A stretch of DNA of 64,000 bases from RH-AL1 sp050013235 (GCA_050013235.1 JBEKFQ010000004.1:1-64000), one strand, 5' to 3'; counted from the first letter of the stretch, positions 54,530 to 63,835 are shown. The notes: generated by a model from the sequence alone, not told the origin. Program-made: numbers and translations.

Positions 54530-55792
54530 ATGACCTCCCTTTCGAACAAACGCATTCTTCTGATCGTCAGCGGCGGGATCGCGGCCTATAAGGCGCTGGA
54601 TCTCGTGCGGCGCCTGCGCGAGCGCGGCGCCTCGGTCGTGCCCGTGATGACGGCGGGCGCCAAGGCGTTCATCACGCCCTTGGCGCTGGCGGGCATCGCC
54701 GGCGCGAAAGTCCATGACGAGCTTTTCTCGCTGACGGACGAAGCGGAGATGGGGCATATCGAATTGTCCCGCGCCGCCGATCTCGTCGTGGTCGCGCCGG
54801 CAACCGCCCATATTCTCGCCAAGATGGCCGGCGGCCTCGCGGACGATCTTGCCTCGACGTTGCTTCTCGCCACCGACAAACGCACGTTGGTCGCGCCTGC
54901 CATGAACCTGCGGATGTGGCTGCATCCGGCAACGAAGCGCAATATCGCGACGCTGCGCGCCGATGGCGTGCTGTTTTGCGGCCCCGAGGATGGCGCCATG
55001 GCCTGCGGCGAATTCGGCCCCGGCCGGATGAGCGAACCACTCGCCATCGTGGCCGCCATCGAGGCCGCCTTGGCGGGCGAGACGATTCTGCCGTTGCCCG
55101 GCATCGCCAGCGCCACGAGCGCAAAAAGCCTGCCGTTGGCCGGCCGGCGCGTTGTCGTAACCTCCGGGCCGACGCACGAACCGCTCGATCCCGTCCGTTT
55201 CATCGCCAACCGGTCCTCCGGCAAGCAGGGTCATGCGATTGCCGCCGCCGCCGCCCGCGCCGGCGCCGAGGTGATCCTCGTCAGCGGTCCCGTCGCCATT
55301 CCAAGCCCGCAAAGCGTCACCCTTCGCCAGGTCGAAACAGCGCGGGAGATGTTGGCCGCGGTCGAGGCCGCCTTGCCCGCCGATATTTTCATTGCCGCCG
55401 CCGCCGTCGCGGATTGGCGCGTGAACGAGGAAGCGGCGGAAAAGCTGAAAAAGACGGGCGGAAGGGCACCGGTTCTGGCGCTGAGCGAAAACCCCGACAT
55501 TCTGGCGACGGTGTCGCGCCCCGGCGCGATAAGGCCCACGCTTGTCGTGGGTTTCGCGGCGGAAACGGAGCATCTGCTCGAAAACGCCCGAGCCAAATTG
55601 GCGCGCAAGGGATGCGATATGATCGTCTTGAACGATGTCGGCGCCGGCACTGGCACCTTTGGCGGTGACACGAACGAAGTGACCCTCGTCACGGCGGCGG
55701 AGACGATCGCTTGGCCACGTCTCAGCAAAACCGAAATCGCGGAGCGGCTGATCGAAACCCTCGGCCACCGTCTCGAGGCAAAGCAGCCATGA
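54530..55792 (+). CDS. coaBC: Bifunctional phosphopantothenoylcysteine decarboxylase/synthetase
   Basis: Two steps of coenzyme A synthesis. 420 residues from ATG 54530. The N-terminal flavin decarboxylase (CoaC) has LIVSGGIAAYKALD, the catalytic region with APATAHILAKMAGG and PAMNLRMW. The C-terminal synthetase (CoaB) starts near residue 200 with RRVVVTSGPTHEPLDPVRFI and NRSSGKQG, and contains AAAVADWRV and NDVGAG. Its stop overlaps the dut start (ATGA). Confidence 0.96.
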   Translation: MTSLSNKRILLIVSGGIAAYKALDLVRRLRERGASVVPVMTAGAKAFITPLALAGIAGAKVHDELFSLTDEAEMGHIELSRAADLVVVAPATAHILAKMAGGLADDLASTLLLATDKRTLVAPAMNLRMWLHPATKRNIATLRADGVLFCGPEDGAMACGEFGPGRMSEPLAIVAAIEAALAGETILPLPGIASATSAKSLPLAGRRVVVTSGPTHEPLDPVRFIANRSSGKQGHAIAAAAARAGAEVILVSGPVAIPSPQSVTLRQVETAREMLAAVEAALPADIFIAAAAVADWRVNEEAAEKLKKTGGRAPVLALSENPDILATVSRPGAIRPTLVVGFAAETEHLLENARAKLARKGCDMIVLNDVGAGTGTFGGDTNEVTLVTAAETIAWPRLSKTEIAERLIETLGHRLEAKQP

Positions 55793-56268
55793 GCGATATT
55801 CCCGTCAAAGTCGCCATTCTCCCCCATGGCGAGGGGCTCGGCCTGCCCGCCTATGCCAGCGCGGAGGCCGCCGGTTGCGACCTTGTCGCGGCCTTGCCCG
55901 AAGGCGAACCCCATTTGCTCCGGCCGGGAGAGCGATGTTTGATCCCAACCGGAATCAAACTGGCCCTGCCCGCCGGTTTCGAGGCCCAAGTGCGGCCACG
56001 CTCGGGATTGGCGCATCGCCACGGTATCACCCTGCTCAATGCGCCGGGAACGATCGACGCCGATTATCGCGGTGAGATTCTCGTGCTGCTCGTCAATTTC
56101 GGGGACGCCGCCGTACTCGTCGAACGGGGCATGCGGATCGCTCAACTCGTGCTGGCCCCCGTCGTCCGCGCCCGGTTCGTGGAAGCGGGAGAGCTAGATT
56201 CTACCGCGCGCGGCGCAGGTGGTTTCGGATCGACGGGGTTTCATGCGAATGACGCCGTCGAGACCTAA
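55789..56268 (+). CDS. dut: dUTP diphosphatase
   Basis: Hydrolyses dUTP, keeping uracil out of DNA and supplying dUMP for dTMP. 159 residues with the five trimeric dUTPase motifs, among them AEAAGCDLVA, RPRSGLAH, GTIDADYRGEI and the C-terminal ARGAGGFGSTG. It overlaps coaBC by 4 bp, a common alphaproteobacterial arrangement. Confidence 0.96.
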   Translation: MSDIPVKVAILPHGEGLGLPAYASAEAAGCDLVAALPEGEPHLLRPGERCLIPTGIKLALPAGFEAQVRPRSGLAHRHGITLLNAPGTIDADYRGEILVLLVNFGDAAVLVERGMRIAQLVLAPVVRARFVEAGELDSTARGAGGFGSTGFHANDAVET

Positions 56269-56456
56269 ACAGCACCGGTACTGGCACCCATAATTAACCG
56301 GTTGCTCCGCCGCCGCGATGAAATCGAGCGGCGCGACCGGACCAAGCACAGGACTCTCCTTTGCCGTTTGACCCAAGGCAAGACCATCAGTAATTCTAGT
56401 GCTAAATTACAGCGCCGCAGAGCCGATGCGGCGCCGCGACAGCCCGGAGACATCCA

Positions 56457-57440
56457 ATGACGCAGACCGAATCAAGGGACGAACGCTTCAAGGGACCTGG
56501 GCGGGGCCGTATCTACAGTTCCATTACCGAGACGATCGGCGACACCCCGATCGTGCGGCTCGACAAAATCGCCAAGGCCAAAGGGGTCAAGGCCAATCTT
56601 CTGGCCAAGCTCGAATTCTTCAACCCGACCTCGAGCGTCAAGGACCGGATCGGCGTCGGCATGATCGAGGCGATGGAGGCGGCGGGCACGATCGCGCCGG
56701 GCCGCAATACGCTGGTCGAGCCGACGTCCGGCAATACCGGGATCGGCTTGGCTTTCGTGGCGGCGGCGCGTGGCTATAAGCTCACGTTGGTCATGCCGGA
56801 ATCCATGTCGATCGAACGGAGGAAGATGCTGTTGTTGCTCGGCGCCGAACTCGTGCTGACACCAGCCTCGCTCGGCATGAAGGGCGCCATCGCCAAGGCC
56901 TATGAGATCGTGGAAACGACGCCCGGCGCGGTGATGCCTCAGCAATTCGAAAATCCGGCCAACCCCGCCATCCACATCAAGACCACGGCGGAGGAAATCT
57001 GGAACGATACCAAGGGCGAGATCGATGCGTTCGTCGCGGGCGTCGGCACCGGCGGCACGATCACCGGCGTCGGCGAAGCGCTGAAGCCGCGCCGGCCGTC
57101 GCTCCGGGTCATCGCGGTCGAACCCGAGGATTCGCCGGTTCTCTCAGGCGGAAAACCCGGTCTCCACAAGATTCAAGGGATCGGCGCGGGCTTTGTTCCG
57201 CCGATTCTCGATACCAAAATCATCGACGAAGTCGTGACCGTGAGCAACCAGGCCTCCTTCGAGACGGCCCGGCTGCTGGCGCGGCTCGAGGGTATCCCCG
57301 GCGGCATTTCGTCGGGCGCGGCGGTGGCGGCGGCCATCGAAGTGGGGCTGCGGCCGGAATTCGAGGGCAAAAATATCGTGTTGATCATTCCCTCCTTCGC
57401 CGAAAGATATCTCTCGACGGCTTTGTTTGATGGTCTTTAA
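56457..57440 (+). CDS. cysK: Cysteine synthase A (O-acetylserine sulfhydrylase)
   Basis: PLP enzyme joining sulfide and O-acetylserine. 327 residues; the PLP Lys is K62 in NPTSSVKDRIG, phosphate-binding SGNTG at 91-95, GTGGTITGVGEAL for the cofactor phosphate, and PGGISSGAAVAAA near the C-terminus. The 188 bp before it contain no gene, so it probably has its own promoter; no T-box or SAM riboswitch was seen. Confidence 0.96.
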   Translation: MTQTESRDERFKGPGRGRIYSSITETIGDTPIVRLDKIAKAKGVKANLLAKLEFFNPTSSVKDRIGVGMIEAMEAAGTIAPGRNTLVEPTSGNTGIGLAFVAAARGYKLTLVMPESMSIERRKMLLLLGAELVLTPASLGMKGAIAKAYEIVETTPGAVMPQQFENPANPAIHIKTTAEEIWNDTKGEIDAFVAGVGTGGTITGVGEALKPRRPSLRVIAVEPEDSPVLSGGKPGLHKIQGIGAGFVPPILDTKIIDEVVTVSNQASFETARLLARLEGIPGGISSGAAVAAAIEVGLRPEFEGKNIVLIIPSFAERYLSTALFDGL

Positions 57441-57521
57441 CCTTTCCATGAGGAACTAGACGTCCGTCGATACGTTTGGCATCATGCGTCTCGGCCTCGA
57501 GCGCATATTGGGGAACAGGTC

Positions 57522-57647
57522 ATGCATCTCCTTCTCATCATTGCCGTTACCGCCGGCGCGGCTGCTCTTGCCGCCGCTCTCGCCGGCAAGCGGGTCGGGA
57601 AACAGCCGGTTCCCGTGCGCGCGCGGGCCAAACGCCGCAAGGATTAA
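57522..57647 (+). CDS. Very small predicted membrane peptide
   Basis: A 41-residue frame: MHLLLIIAVTAGAAALAAALAG, one membrane helix, then a basic tail (KRVGKQPVPVRARAKRRKD). An AGG-containing ribosome-binding site precedes the ATG. It lies alone between cysK and the adenosine kinase gene, where no other gene is seen. The helix-plus-basic-tail shape is common in real small proteins, but its size and GC-rich composition leave doubt. Confidence 0.4.
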   Translation: MHLLLIIAVTAGAAALAAALAGKRVGKQPVPVRARAKRRKD

Positions 57648-57741
57648 ACGCCCTCCGGGGCTTCTTTCGCGCCTCTCTTTCTTGACGGCACGGGTCTGAG
57701 CTGCAATAGCGCGCCCGGACCACGCATCAGGAGAGAGACCC

Positions 57742-58743
57742 ATGTCCCAAGACCGTTACGATATTTTGGGGCTGGGCAACGCCATCGTCGATATTCTCGC
57801 GCACACGCCGGAGGCCTTCATCGAAGCGAACGGCCTGATCAAGGGCGCCATGGCCTTGATCGAGGAAGGTCCGGCCGAAGCGCTTTATACCGCCATGGGG
57901 CCGACCGTGACCGTTTCCGGCGGCTCGGCCGCCAATACGATCATCGGCGCGGCCGGCCTTGGCTGTTCAGGCGCCTTCATCGGCAAGGTGAAGACTGACG
58001 CGCTCGGCGGCCTGTTCACGCAAGACATCCGCGGCGCGGGGGTCGATTTTCTCACCCCTCCCGACTCGCACGGCCCCGCGACGGCACGCTGCTTCGTTCT
58101 CGTGACGCCCGACGGGCACCGCACGATGAACACCTATCTCGGCGCCTGCCAGAACCTGACCGAGGACGATGTCGATGGTGAGATCGTCAAGGTCTCGCGC
58201 GTCACCTACCTCGAGGGCTATCTCTGGGATCCGCCGGCCGCCAAGGCCGCTTTCGTCAAGGCCGCGAAAATCGCCCGCGCGGCCGGGCAGCGCGTGGCGC
58301 TCAGCCTCTCCGATCCCTTTTGCGTCGGGCGTTATCGCAGCGAATTCCTCGGCCTGATCCGCGACGGCATGGTCGACATTCTCTTCGCCAACGAGGCGGA
58401 ACTGACCAGCCTCTACGATCACACCGATTTCGACCAGGCCGTCACGCAGTTTCGTGCCGAGGGGATTCTGGGTGCGCTGACGCGTTCGGAAAAAGGCTGC
58501 GTGGTCGTGTCTCCCGAGGGGCTGACCGCCGTCCCCGCCGCCCCCATCGCGGCCTTGGTGGACACGACGGGCGCGGGGGATCTCTTCGCCGCCGGCTTCA
58601 TCACGGGCCTCGTGCGCGGCCACAACCATGCCACCTGCGCCCGGCTCGGCGCATTGGCCGCCGCCGAAATCATCCAGCACCTCGGCGCCCGCCCGAAAGT
58701 CGATCTGCGCGCGCTCGCGGCTCATCACGAAATCGAGCTGTAG
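57742..58743 (+). CDS. PfkB-family kinase, probable adenosine kinase
   Basis: 333 residues of the ribokinase/PfkB fold. MSQDRYDILGLGNAIVDILA, SGGSAANTIIGAAGLG (substrate lid), FANEAELTSLYD and the C-terminal signature DTTGAGDLFAAGFITG (274-289; catalytic Asp280) are seen. The opening with GNAIVDI and HRTMNTYLGAC is the pattern annotated as adenosine kinase in alphaproteobacteria. A sugar kinase cannot be excluded from sequence alone. Confidence 0.88.
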   Translation: MSQDRYDILGLGNAIVDILAHTPEAFIEANGLIKGAMALIEEGPAEALYTAMGPTVTVSGGSAANTIIGAAGLGCSGAFIGKVKTDALGGLFTQDIRGAGVDFLTPPDSHGPATARCFVLVTPDGHRTMNTYLGACQNLTEDDVDGEIVKVSRVTYLEGYLWDPPAAKAAFVKAAKIARAAGQRVALSLSDPFCVGRYRSEFLGLIRDGMVDILFANEAELTSLYDHTDFDQAVTQFRAEGILGALTRSEKGCVVVSPEGLTAVPAAPIAALVDTTGAGDLFAAGFITGLVRGHNHATCARLGALAAAEIIQHLGARPKVDLRALAAHHEIEL

Positions 58744-58818
58744 AGGCGGGCGCGGCCCAATTAATCCAAAAACCTGAAAACGGCTCGCGCGCGGCTTCCG
58801 TCATGATATGAGAGGGCC

Positions 58819-60864
58819 ATGGCTTACGGCTCTCTCTACTCCCATGGCTTCGCCCGCGTCGCCGCCTGCACCATCGCCAGCGCCCTGGCCGATCCGGCGG
58901 CCAATGCGGCTTCCGTGCTCGATCTGGCCCAAAAGGCCCATGACGAGGGCGCGGCGCTCGCCGTGTTCCCGGAGCTGGCGCTCTCCAGCTACTCCATCGA
59001 CGATCTCCTCTTCCAGGACGCGTTGCTCGATGCCGTGACCAAAGCGGCGGCTTGGCTGGTGGAGCAATCGCAAGGCCTGCGCCCGCTTCTGCTCGTTGGC
59101 GCGCCGTTGCGCCACCGCAACCGGCTCTACAATTGCGCGCTCGCGATCCAAGGCGGGAAGCTCTTGGGCGTGATCCCGAAACTTTATCCGCCGAATTACC
59201 GCGAATTCTACGAACACCGTCATTTCGCCGGCGGCGGCGCCATTTTAGGCGAGACTATCGAGATCGCCGGCCTGCAAGCACCGTTCGGACGCGATCTGCT
59301 ATTTTCGGCCTCGGATGTTCCCGGCCTGATCGTCCATGCGGAAATCTGCGAGGACCTCTGGGTTCCCGTGCCGCCTTCGTCCTTGGCGGCGCTGTCCGGG
59401 GCGACGGTTCTCGCCAATCTGTCAGCCAGCAATATCACCATCGGCAAGGCCGGGACGCGCAAGCTTCTCTGCGAGGCGCAATCGGCGCGCTGCCTCGCCG
59501 CCTATGTCTACGCGGCGGCGGGTGCCGGCGAATCCACCACCGATCTCGCCTGGGATGGGCAAACCTCGATCTGCGAGAATGGCGTGACGCTCACGGAGTC
59601 CGCCCGCTTTCCCGAAGGCGCGCAGTCCATCACGGCCGATATCGATCTCGATCTCTTGCGCCAGGAACGGATGCGCCAAGGCACGTTCGACGACAATGCG
59701 GCGCTGGTGGCCGCCGCGCCCTTCCGCACCATTCCCTTCACGCTCGATCCGCCGCGCGGCGCCTTGGGGCTTAAGCGCCGGATCGAGCGCTTCCCCTTTG
59801 TATCAGCCGATCCCGCCCGGCTCGCGCAGGATTGTTTCGAGGCCTACAATATTCAGGTCGCGGGCCTCGAGCAGAGGCTCAAGGCCGCGGGCATGCAAAA
59901 GGCCGTGATCGGCATCTCCGGCGGTCTCGACAGCACGCATGCGCTTATCGTGGTGGCCCGCGCGTTCGACCGGATCGGCCTGCCCCGGACAAATATTCTC
60001 GGCTATTCATTGCCCGGCTTCGCGACGAGTCCCGAAACCAAGGCCAATGCTTTCGCCTTGATGCAGGCGCTTGGCGTCAGCACGCAAGAAATCGACATCC
60101 GCCCCGCCGCCCGGCAAATGCTCGGCGATCTCGATCATCCCTTTGCCGGCGGCGAGCCGGTTTATGACATCACCTTCGAGAATGTTCAGGCGGGCCTGCG
60201 CACCGACTATCTCTTCCGCCTCGCCAACCAACACGGCGGGCTCGTCATCGGCACGGGCGATCTGTCGGAGCTGGCGCTGGGGTGGTGTACCTATGGCGTC
60301 GGCGATCAGATGTCGCATTACAACGTCAATGGCGGCGTCCCCAAAACCTTGATCCAGCATCTCTTGCGCTGGGTGATCGAGGCCGGGCTTTTCGAGGCAG
60401 GCGTGGGCCAGACTTTGCGCGCCATTCTCGCGACGGAAATTTCGCCGGAACTCGTGCCGGTGCAACCCGGCGAGACCCCGCAGAGCACCGAGGCGGTGGT
60501 CGGCCCCTACGAGCTGCAGGATTTCAACCTGTTTTACACGCTGCGTTACGGCTTCCGCCCGTCCAAAATCGCGTTTCTCGCGCAAGCCGCCTGGGGCGAT
60601 GCGCTGGCGGGCGGCTGGCCGCCGGGCTTTCCCAGCGAGCGGCGCCACGCCTATGACGCCACCGCGATCTTCCATTGGCTGGAGGTCTTTATCCGGCGGT
60701 TCTTCGGCTTCAGCCAATTCAAACGCTCGGCCATGCCCAACGGTCCGAAAGTGAGCGCGGGCGGATCGCTTTCACCGCGCGGCGATTGGCGCGCGCCCTC
60801 GGACGGCAACGCCGAAGTCTGGTTGCGCGATCTCGCGCAAGCGCGGGCGGAAAATACGCCCTGA
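58819..60864 (+). CDS. nadE: Glutamine-dependent NAD(+) synthetase
   Basis: Last step of NAD synthesis: amidates nicotinic acid adenine dinucleotide using glutamine. 681 residues in two domains. The N-terminal nitrilase-type glutaminase has the triad E52 (FPELALSSYS), K121 (IPKLYPPNY) and C177 (AEICEDLW). The C-terminal synthetase has the ATP pyrophosphatase loop GISGGLDST at 365-373 and GTGDLSELALGWCTYG. The two-domain form of this length is normal in bacteria that use glutamine rather than ammonia. Confidence 0.95.
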   Translation: MAYGSLYSHGFARVAACTIASALADPAANAASVLDLAQKAHDEGAALAVFPELALSSYSIDDLLFQDALLDAVTKAAAWLVEQSQGLRPLLLVGAPLRHRNRLYNCALAIQGGKLLGVIPKLYPPNYREFYEHRHFAGGGAILGETIEIAGLQAPFGRDLLFSASDVPGLIVHAEICEDLWVPVPPSSLAALSGATVLANLSASNITIGKAGTRKLLCEAQSARCLAAYVYAAAGAGESTTDLAWDGQTSICENGVTLTESARFPEGAQSITADIDLDLLRQERMRQGTFDDNAALVAAAPFRTIPFTLDPPRGALGLKRRIERFPFVSADPARLAQDCFEAYNIQVAGLEQRLKAAGMQKAVIGISGGLDSTHALIVVARAFDRIGLPRTNILGYSLPGFATSPETKANAFALMQALGVSTQEIDIRPAARQMLGDLDHPFAGGEPVYDITFENVQAGLRTDYLFRLANQHGGLVIGTGDLSELALGWCTYGVGDQMSHYNVNGGVPKTLIQHLLRWVIEAGLFEAGVGQTLRAILATEISPELVPVQPGETPQSTEAVVGPYELQDFNLFYTLRYGFRPSKIAFLAQAAWGDALAGGWPPGFPSERRHAYDATAIFHWLEVFIRRFFGFSQFKRSAMPNGPKVSAGGSLSPRGDWRAPSDGNAEVWLRDLAQARAENTP

Positions 60865-60952
60865 TCGCGCAAACAAGCGGGGAATGCGGCGGCAAGCCCG
60901 ATATTGACGATTCCACTCGGCTGCAAAAACCGTTAGACCAGCGCGGCTGGTT

Positions 60953-61054
60953 GAGAGCATGTTCCGCGAAAGCCGGTCCGGCTCTCCCGGCAAGAACAGG
61001 CTCACTTTCTTCATAAGTGAGCGAACCCTCGCTTCATAAGTGAGCGAACCCTCG
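60953..61054 (+). repeat. Dispersed intergenic repeat, copy B, with a 23-bp tandem duplication
   Basis: GAGAGCATGTTCCGCGAAAG, GGTCCGGCTCTC, AAGAACAGGCTCACTTTCTT and AAGTGAGCGAA follow the block order of copies A and C. The 3' part, CTTCATAAGTGAGCGAACC plus CTCG, is present twice without a mismatch (61009-61031 and 61032-61054). It ends 22 bp before the hydrolase start and covers its likely promoter. Confidence 0.7.
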
Positions 61055-61076
61055 AATGTTGGCGGAGAATTTAGGA

Positions 61077-62612
61077 ATGACGGACCTCACGATCGCGGGC
61101 GAAACTTTCAACGTACTGATCGAGGGCGACGAGACGAACCCGGTTCTCGTGCTCTCCCATTCCCTCGGCGCGACCCTGAAGATGTGGGACGCGCAAATTC
61201 CCGCTCTCGTGAAACATTTCCGGGTGGTGCGGTACGATTCACGCGGACATGGCGGCAGTATCGCCAGTGAGGGTCCCTATTCGATCGAGCAATTGGGGCG
61301 CGACGCGCTTGCCATTCTCGACGCGCTTGGAATCGAGAAGACCCATTGGCTCGGCATTTCGAAGGGCGGCGCCGTCGGCCAGTGGCTGATGATCAATGCG
61401 CCGGAGCGGATCGATCGCGCCGTTCTCGCCAATACGGCCGCGCAATTCGGCACGCCGGAAGAGTGGAACAGCCGCATCGTGACGGTCAAGCACGAGGGCA
61501 TGGAAGCGACGGCCGATTGGCTTCTCGGGCGTTGGTTCAGCGATGACTTCCTGGAAACGCAAGATGCGCTGGCCGAACCCATCCGCCAGGATCTGCTGGC
61601 CACGTCCAGGGAAGGCTATGCGGCGGCCTGCGCGGCGCTGCGCGATTTGGATCTGCGCGAGGGTTTGCGCCAGATCGAACATCCCGTGCTCGTGATTGCG
61701 GGCAAGGACGATCCCGCCGCCGCCAAGCCCCAGACGGATCTTTTGGCGGAAGCGATTGCCAATGCCAAACTGGTGACGTTGAACACGCGGCATATTTCGA
61801 ATGTCGAGGATCCCGCGGGCTTCACCAAAGCCGCCGTGGATTTTCTCACCGCCAAAATCCCGGCGCGCCGGGACGCGATCCGGCAGACGGTTTCGCCCCT
61901 GCCCGCGGCCCGCCGTCCAGCTGGACGAAGACTTTCCGCGCGCGGCGTGGCCAGCGAGCCGCTCGCCCGGCGGCCCGCCACGAAAACCAGTCCGGTAGGC
62001 AAGGTGAAGGTGACGCCGGCCAAGAGTGCCGCGAAGCCGGAGAAAAAGAGCACGGCAAAGCCCGCGTCCCGCAAGCCCGTCGCGGTGAAAGCCGCCGTCC
62101 CGAAGGCCCAGACGGCGAAGACCCAGACGGCGAAGGCCCAAGCATCAAAGGCCCAAGCATCAAAGGCCCAAGCATCAAAGGCCCCGGCAACAAAGGCTAA
62201 GGCGGCAAAGGCGAAGGCAGCCAGCCCCAAGGTGGCCGCGAAAAAAGCGCCGGCACCGAAGGCCCAAGCTCCGGCACCCAAGGCCAAAGTGACAAAGACG
62301 AAGGCCTCACGGGCAGCGGTGAAGCCGGGCAAGAAGGTGGCGGCAAAGCCAGCCGTCACCGCGAAGCCGGCCAAGAAAGCGCCCGTCGCCAAGAAGGCGC
62401 CCGTGAAAACCAAGACGGCCAAGGCCGTGGCGAAGCCGGCCGCCGCGAAGAAGCCGGCGAAAACGCTAGCAAAATCGGCTGCGGCCAAGACGTCCCGCAA
62501 GCCGGCGGCGAAAACCAAGACTCCGGCGGCGAAAGCCAAGACCCCAGTGCCGAAGGCCAAAGCCAGCAAAACCGCCAAAGCACCGGGACGCCCTGCCGGC
62601 CGCAGAAAATAA
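61077..62612 (+). CDS. Alpha/beta hydrolase (PcaD-like) with histone H1-like C-terminal tail
   Basis: 511 residues in two very different halves. Residues 1-262 are an alpha/beta hydrolase most like 3-oxoadipate enol-lactonase: Ser95 in GISKGG (Lys replaces the usual Met), Asp211/212 in GKDDP, and His239 in RHISNVE. Residues 263-511 are almost only Lys, Ala, Pro, Thr and Val in KAxAAKxP-type repeats ending GRPAGRRK, like histone H1 or the tails of PhaF-type nucleoid-granule proteins. One uninterrupted frame spans both. No other pca gene is nearby, so a role in protocatechuate breakdown is doubtful. A GGCGGAG Shine-Dalgarno supports ATG 61077. Confidence 0.85.
   Translation: MTDLTIAGETFNVLIEGDETNPVLVLSHSLGATLKMWDAQIPALVKHFRVVRYDSRGHGGSIASEGPYSIEQLGRDALAILDALGIEKTHWLGISKGGAVGQWLMINAPERIDRAVLANTAAQFGTPEEWNSRIVTVKHEGMEATADWLLGRWFSDDFLETQDALAEPIRQDLLATSREGYAAACAALRDLDLREGLRQIEHPVLVIAGKDDPAAAKPQTDLLAEAIANAKLVTLNTRHISNVEDPAGFTKAAVDFLTAKIPARRDAIRQTVSPLPAARRPAGRRLSARGVASEPLARRPATKTSPVGKVKVTPAKSAAKPEKKSTAKPASRKPVAVKAAVPKAQTAKTQTAKAQASKAQASKAQASKAPATKAKAAKAKAASPKVAAKKAPAPKAQAPAPKAKVTKTKASRAAVKPGKKVAAKPAVTAKPAKKAPVAKKAPVKTKTAKAVAKPAAAKKPAKTLAKSAAAKTSRKPAAKTKTPAAKAKTPVPKAKASKTAKAPGRPAGRRK
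62103..62177. repeat. Five 15-bp tandem repeats in the H1-like tail
   Basis: Three identical units AAGGCCCAAGCATCA (62133-62177) follow two related units (62103-62132). They encode KAQAS and KTQTA-type pentapeptides. Identity at the DNA level points to recent slippage. Confidence 0.85.
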
Positions 62613-62644
62613 TGCAACGGCGAATTAGACGCGGCGAGGAGACG

Positions 62645-63775
62645 ATGGACGCATTGCGCGGCGCGATGCGTTACGCCCTATTCCTCGCCATCCTTTTCCT
62701 CGCCCCAGCTCCCGCTTTCGCGCAGCTCCGCATCGGCATCGCCGGCCCGCTCAGCGGGCCGGACGCCGTGTTCGGTCAGCAAATCCGGGACGGCGTTTTG
62801 CAAGCCATTGCCGATATCAATGCGTCCGGCGGCATTCTCGGCCAGCGGGCCGTGCCAGTTTTGGGGGACGATCAAGGCAACCCCCAGCGCGCCACGGACA
62901 CCGCCAGCAAATTCGCGCGCGATAAAATCCCAGTTGTGATCGGACCTTTCAGTTCCAGCGCCGCTCTTCCGGCCTCGGTCATCTATGGCGGCGCGGGTAT
63001 TCTCGAAATCATCCCTGCGGCGACGTCGCCGCGCCTGACGGAACAAGGCATTGGCACGCTGTTTCGTCTGAGCGGGCGCGACGACCAACAAAGCCAGGTG
63101 GCCGCGCGCTATATTCTCGACCACCACCTCACCAAAATCGCGATTCTCCACGACCGGACGGCGGGAGGCAAGGCGCTGGCGGATGCGCTGCGCGCCGCGT
63201 TGAAAGCCTCCGGCGTGACGGAGGTGCTCTATGACGGCATCGACAAGGGCGCGAAGGATTTGGGTCCGCTGACGGCTCGGGTCATCGCTTCCGGCGCGGA
63301 GCTGGCATTTTGGGGCGGAACGCAGACCGAGGCAGGCTTGCTGGCCCGCCAACTCCATGGATCCGGCGCGCACGTGACGCTGATGGGCGGCACCGGCATG
63401 GCCTCGGACGAATTCGCCACGCTTGCCGGCGCGGGCGCCGAGGGAACCCTGATGGTTTTCCCGCCGGATCCCCGGGAAAGACCGGAGGCCGCCGCCTTGC
63501 TGCAAAGCTTGAGCGCGAAGGGGATCGATCCCGGCGCGTATTCGTTTTACGCCTATGCGGCGGTCGAAATCCTCCGCCAAGCCGCAGGCGCCGCGAAATC
63601 GCTCGACCCGGCCACGCTCGCCGGGACGATCCATTCCGGCATGGTCTTCAAGACGGTCCTGGGCCCGCTCAGCTTCGATGCCAAGGGCGACCGGACGGCG
63701 CCGGATTACGACATCTTCGTCTGGCGCAAGGGTCGGAACGGCCGGATGTCTTACGAGAACGCGGGCCGCTCGTGA
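62645..63775 (+). CDS. Periplasmic branched-chain amino acid-type ABC substrate-binding protein
   Basis: 376 residues from ATG 62645 (GGAG ahead; an ATG at 62612 overlapping the previous stop is possible). The signal peptide MRYALFLAILFLAPAPAFA is cleaved near residue 26. The mature part starts LRIGIAGPLSGPDAVFGQQI, the Leu/Ile/Val-binding (Peripla_BP_6) pattern, with NASGGILGQRAVPVLGDDQGNP and VVIGPFSSSAALPAS. No permease or ATPase gene follows within the window, so it may be an orphan or the first gene of a transporter beyond the edge. The ligand is unknown. Confidence 0.9.
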   Translation: MDALRGAMRYALFLAILFLAPAPAFAQLRIGIAGPLSGPDAVFGQQIRDGVLQAIADINASGGILGQRAVPVLGDDQGNPQRATDTASKFARDKIPVVIGPFSSSAALPASVIYGGAGILEIIPAATSPRLTEQGIGTLFRLSGRDDQQSQVAARYILDHHLTKIAILHDRTAGGKALADALRAALKASGVTEVLYDGIDKGAKDLGPLTARVIASGAELAFWGGTQTEAGLLARQLHGSGAHVTLMGGTGMASDEFATLAGAGAEGTLMVFPPDPRERPEAAALLQSLSAKGIDPGAYSFYAYAAVEILRQAAGAAKSLDPATLAGTIHSGMVFKTVLGPLSFDAKGDRTAPDYDIFVWRKGRNGRMSYENAGRS

Positions 63776-63811
63776 GCGCGCGGCCGGCGGCGCGGAAGGC
63801 AGGACACGCCT

Positions 63812-63835
63812 CTGCGGCATTGATGCCGCAGACTT
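63812..63835 (+). terminator. Possible terminator after the substrate-binding protein
   Basis: A perfect 9-bp stem (CTGCGGCAT / ATGCCGCAG with a 2-nt loop) followed by ACTTT. The T run is short, so this is a weak call. Confidence 0.4.

Noticed and set aside
61077..62612. Naming the hydrolase pcaD
   Set aside because: The domain resembles enol-lactonase, but no other pca gene is near and the nucleophile loop and tail are atypical, so no symbol is given.
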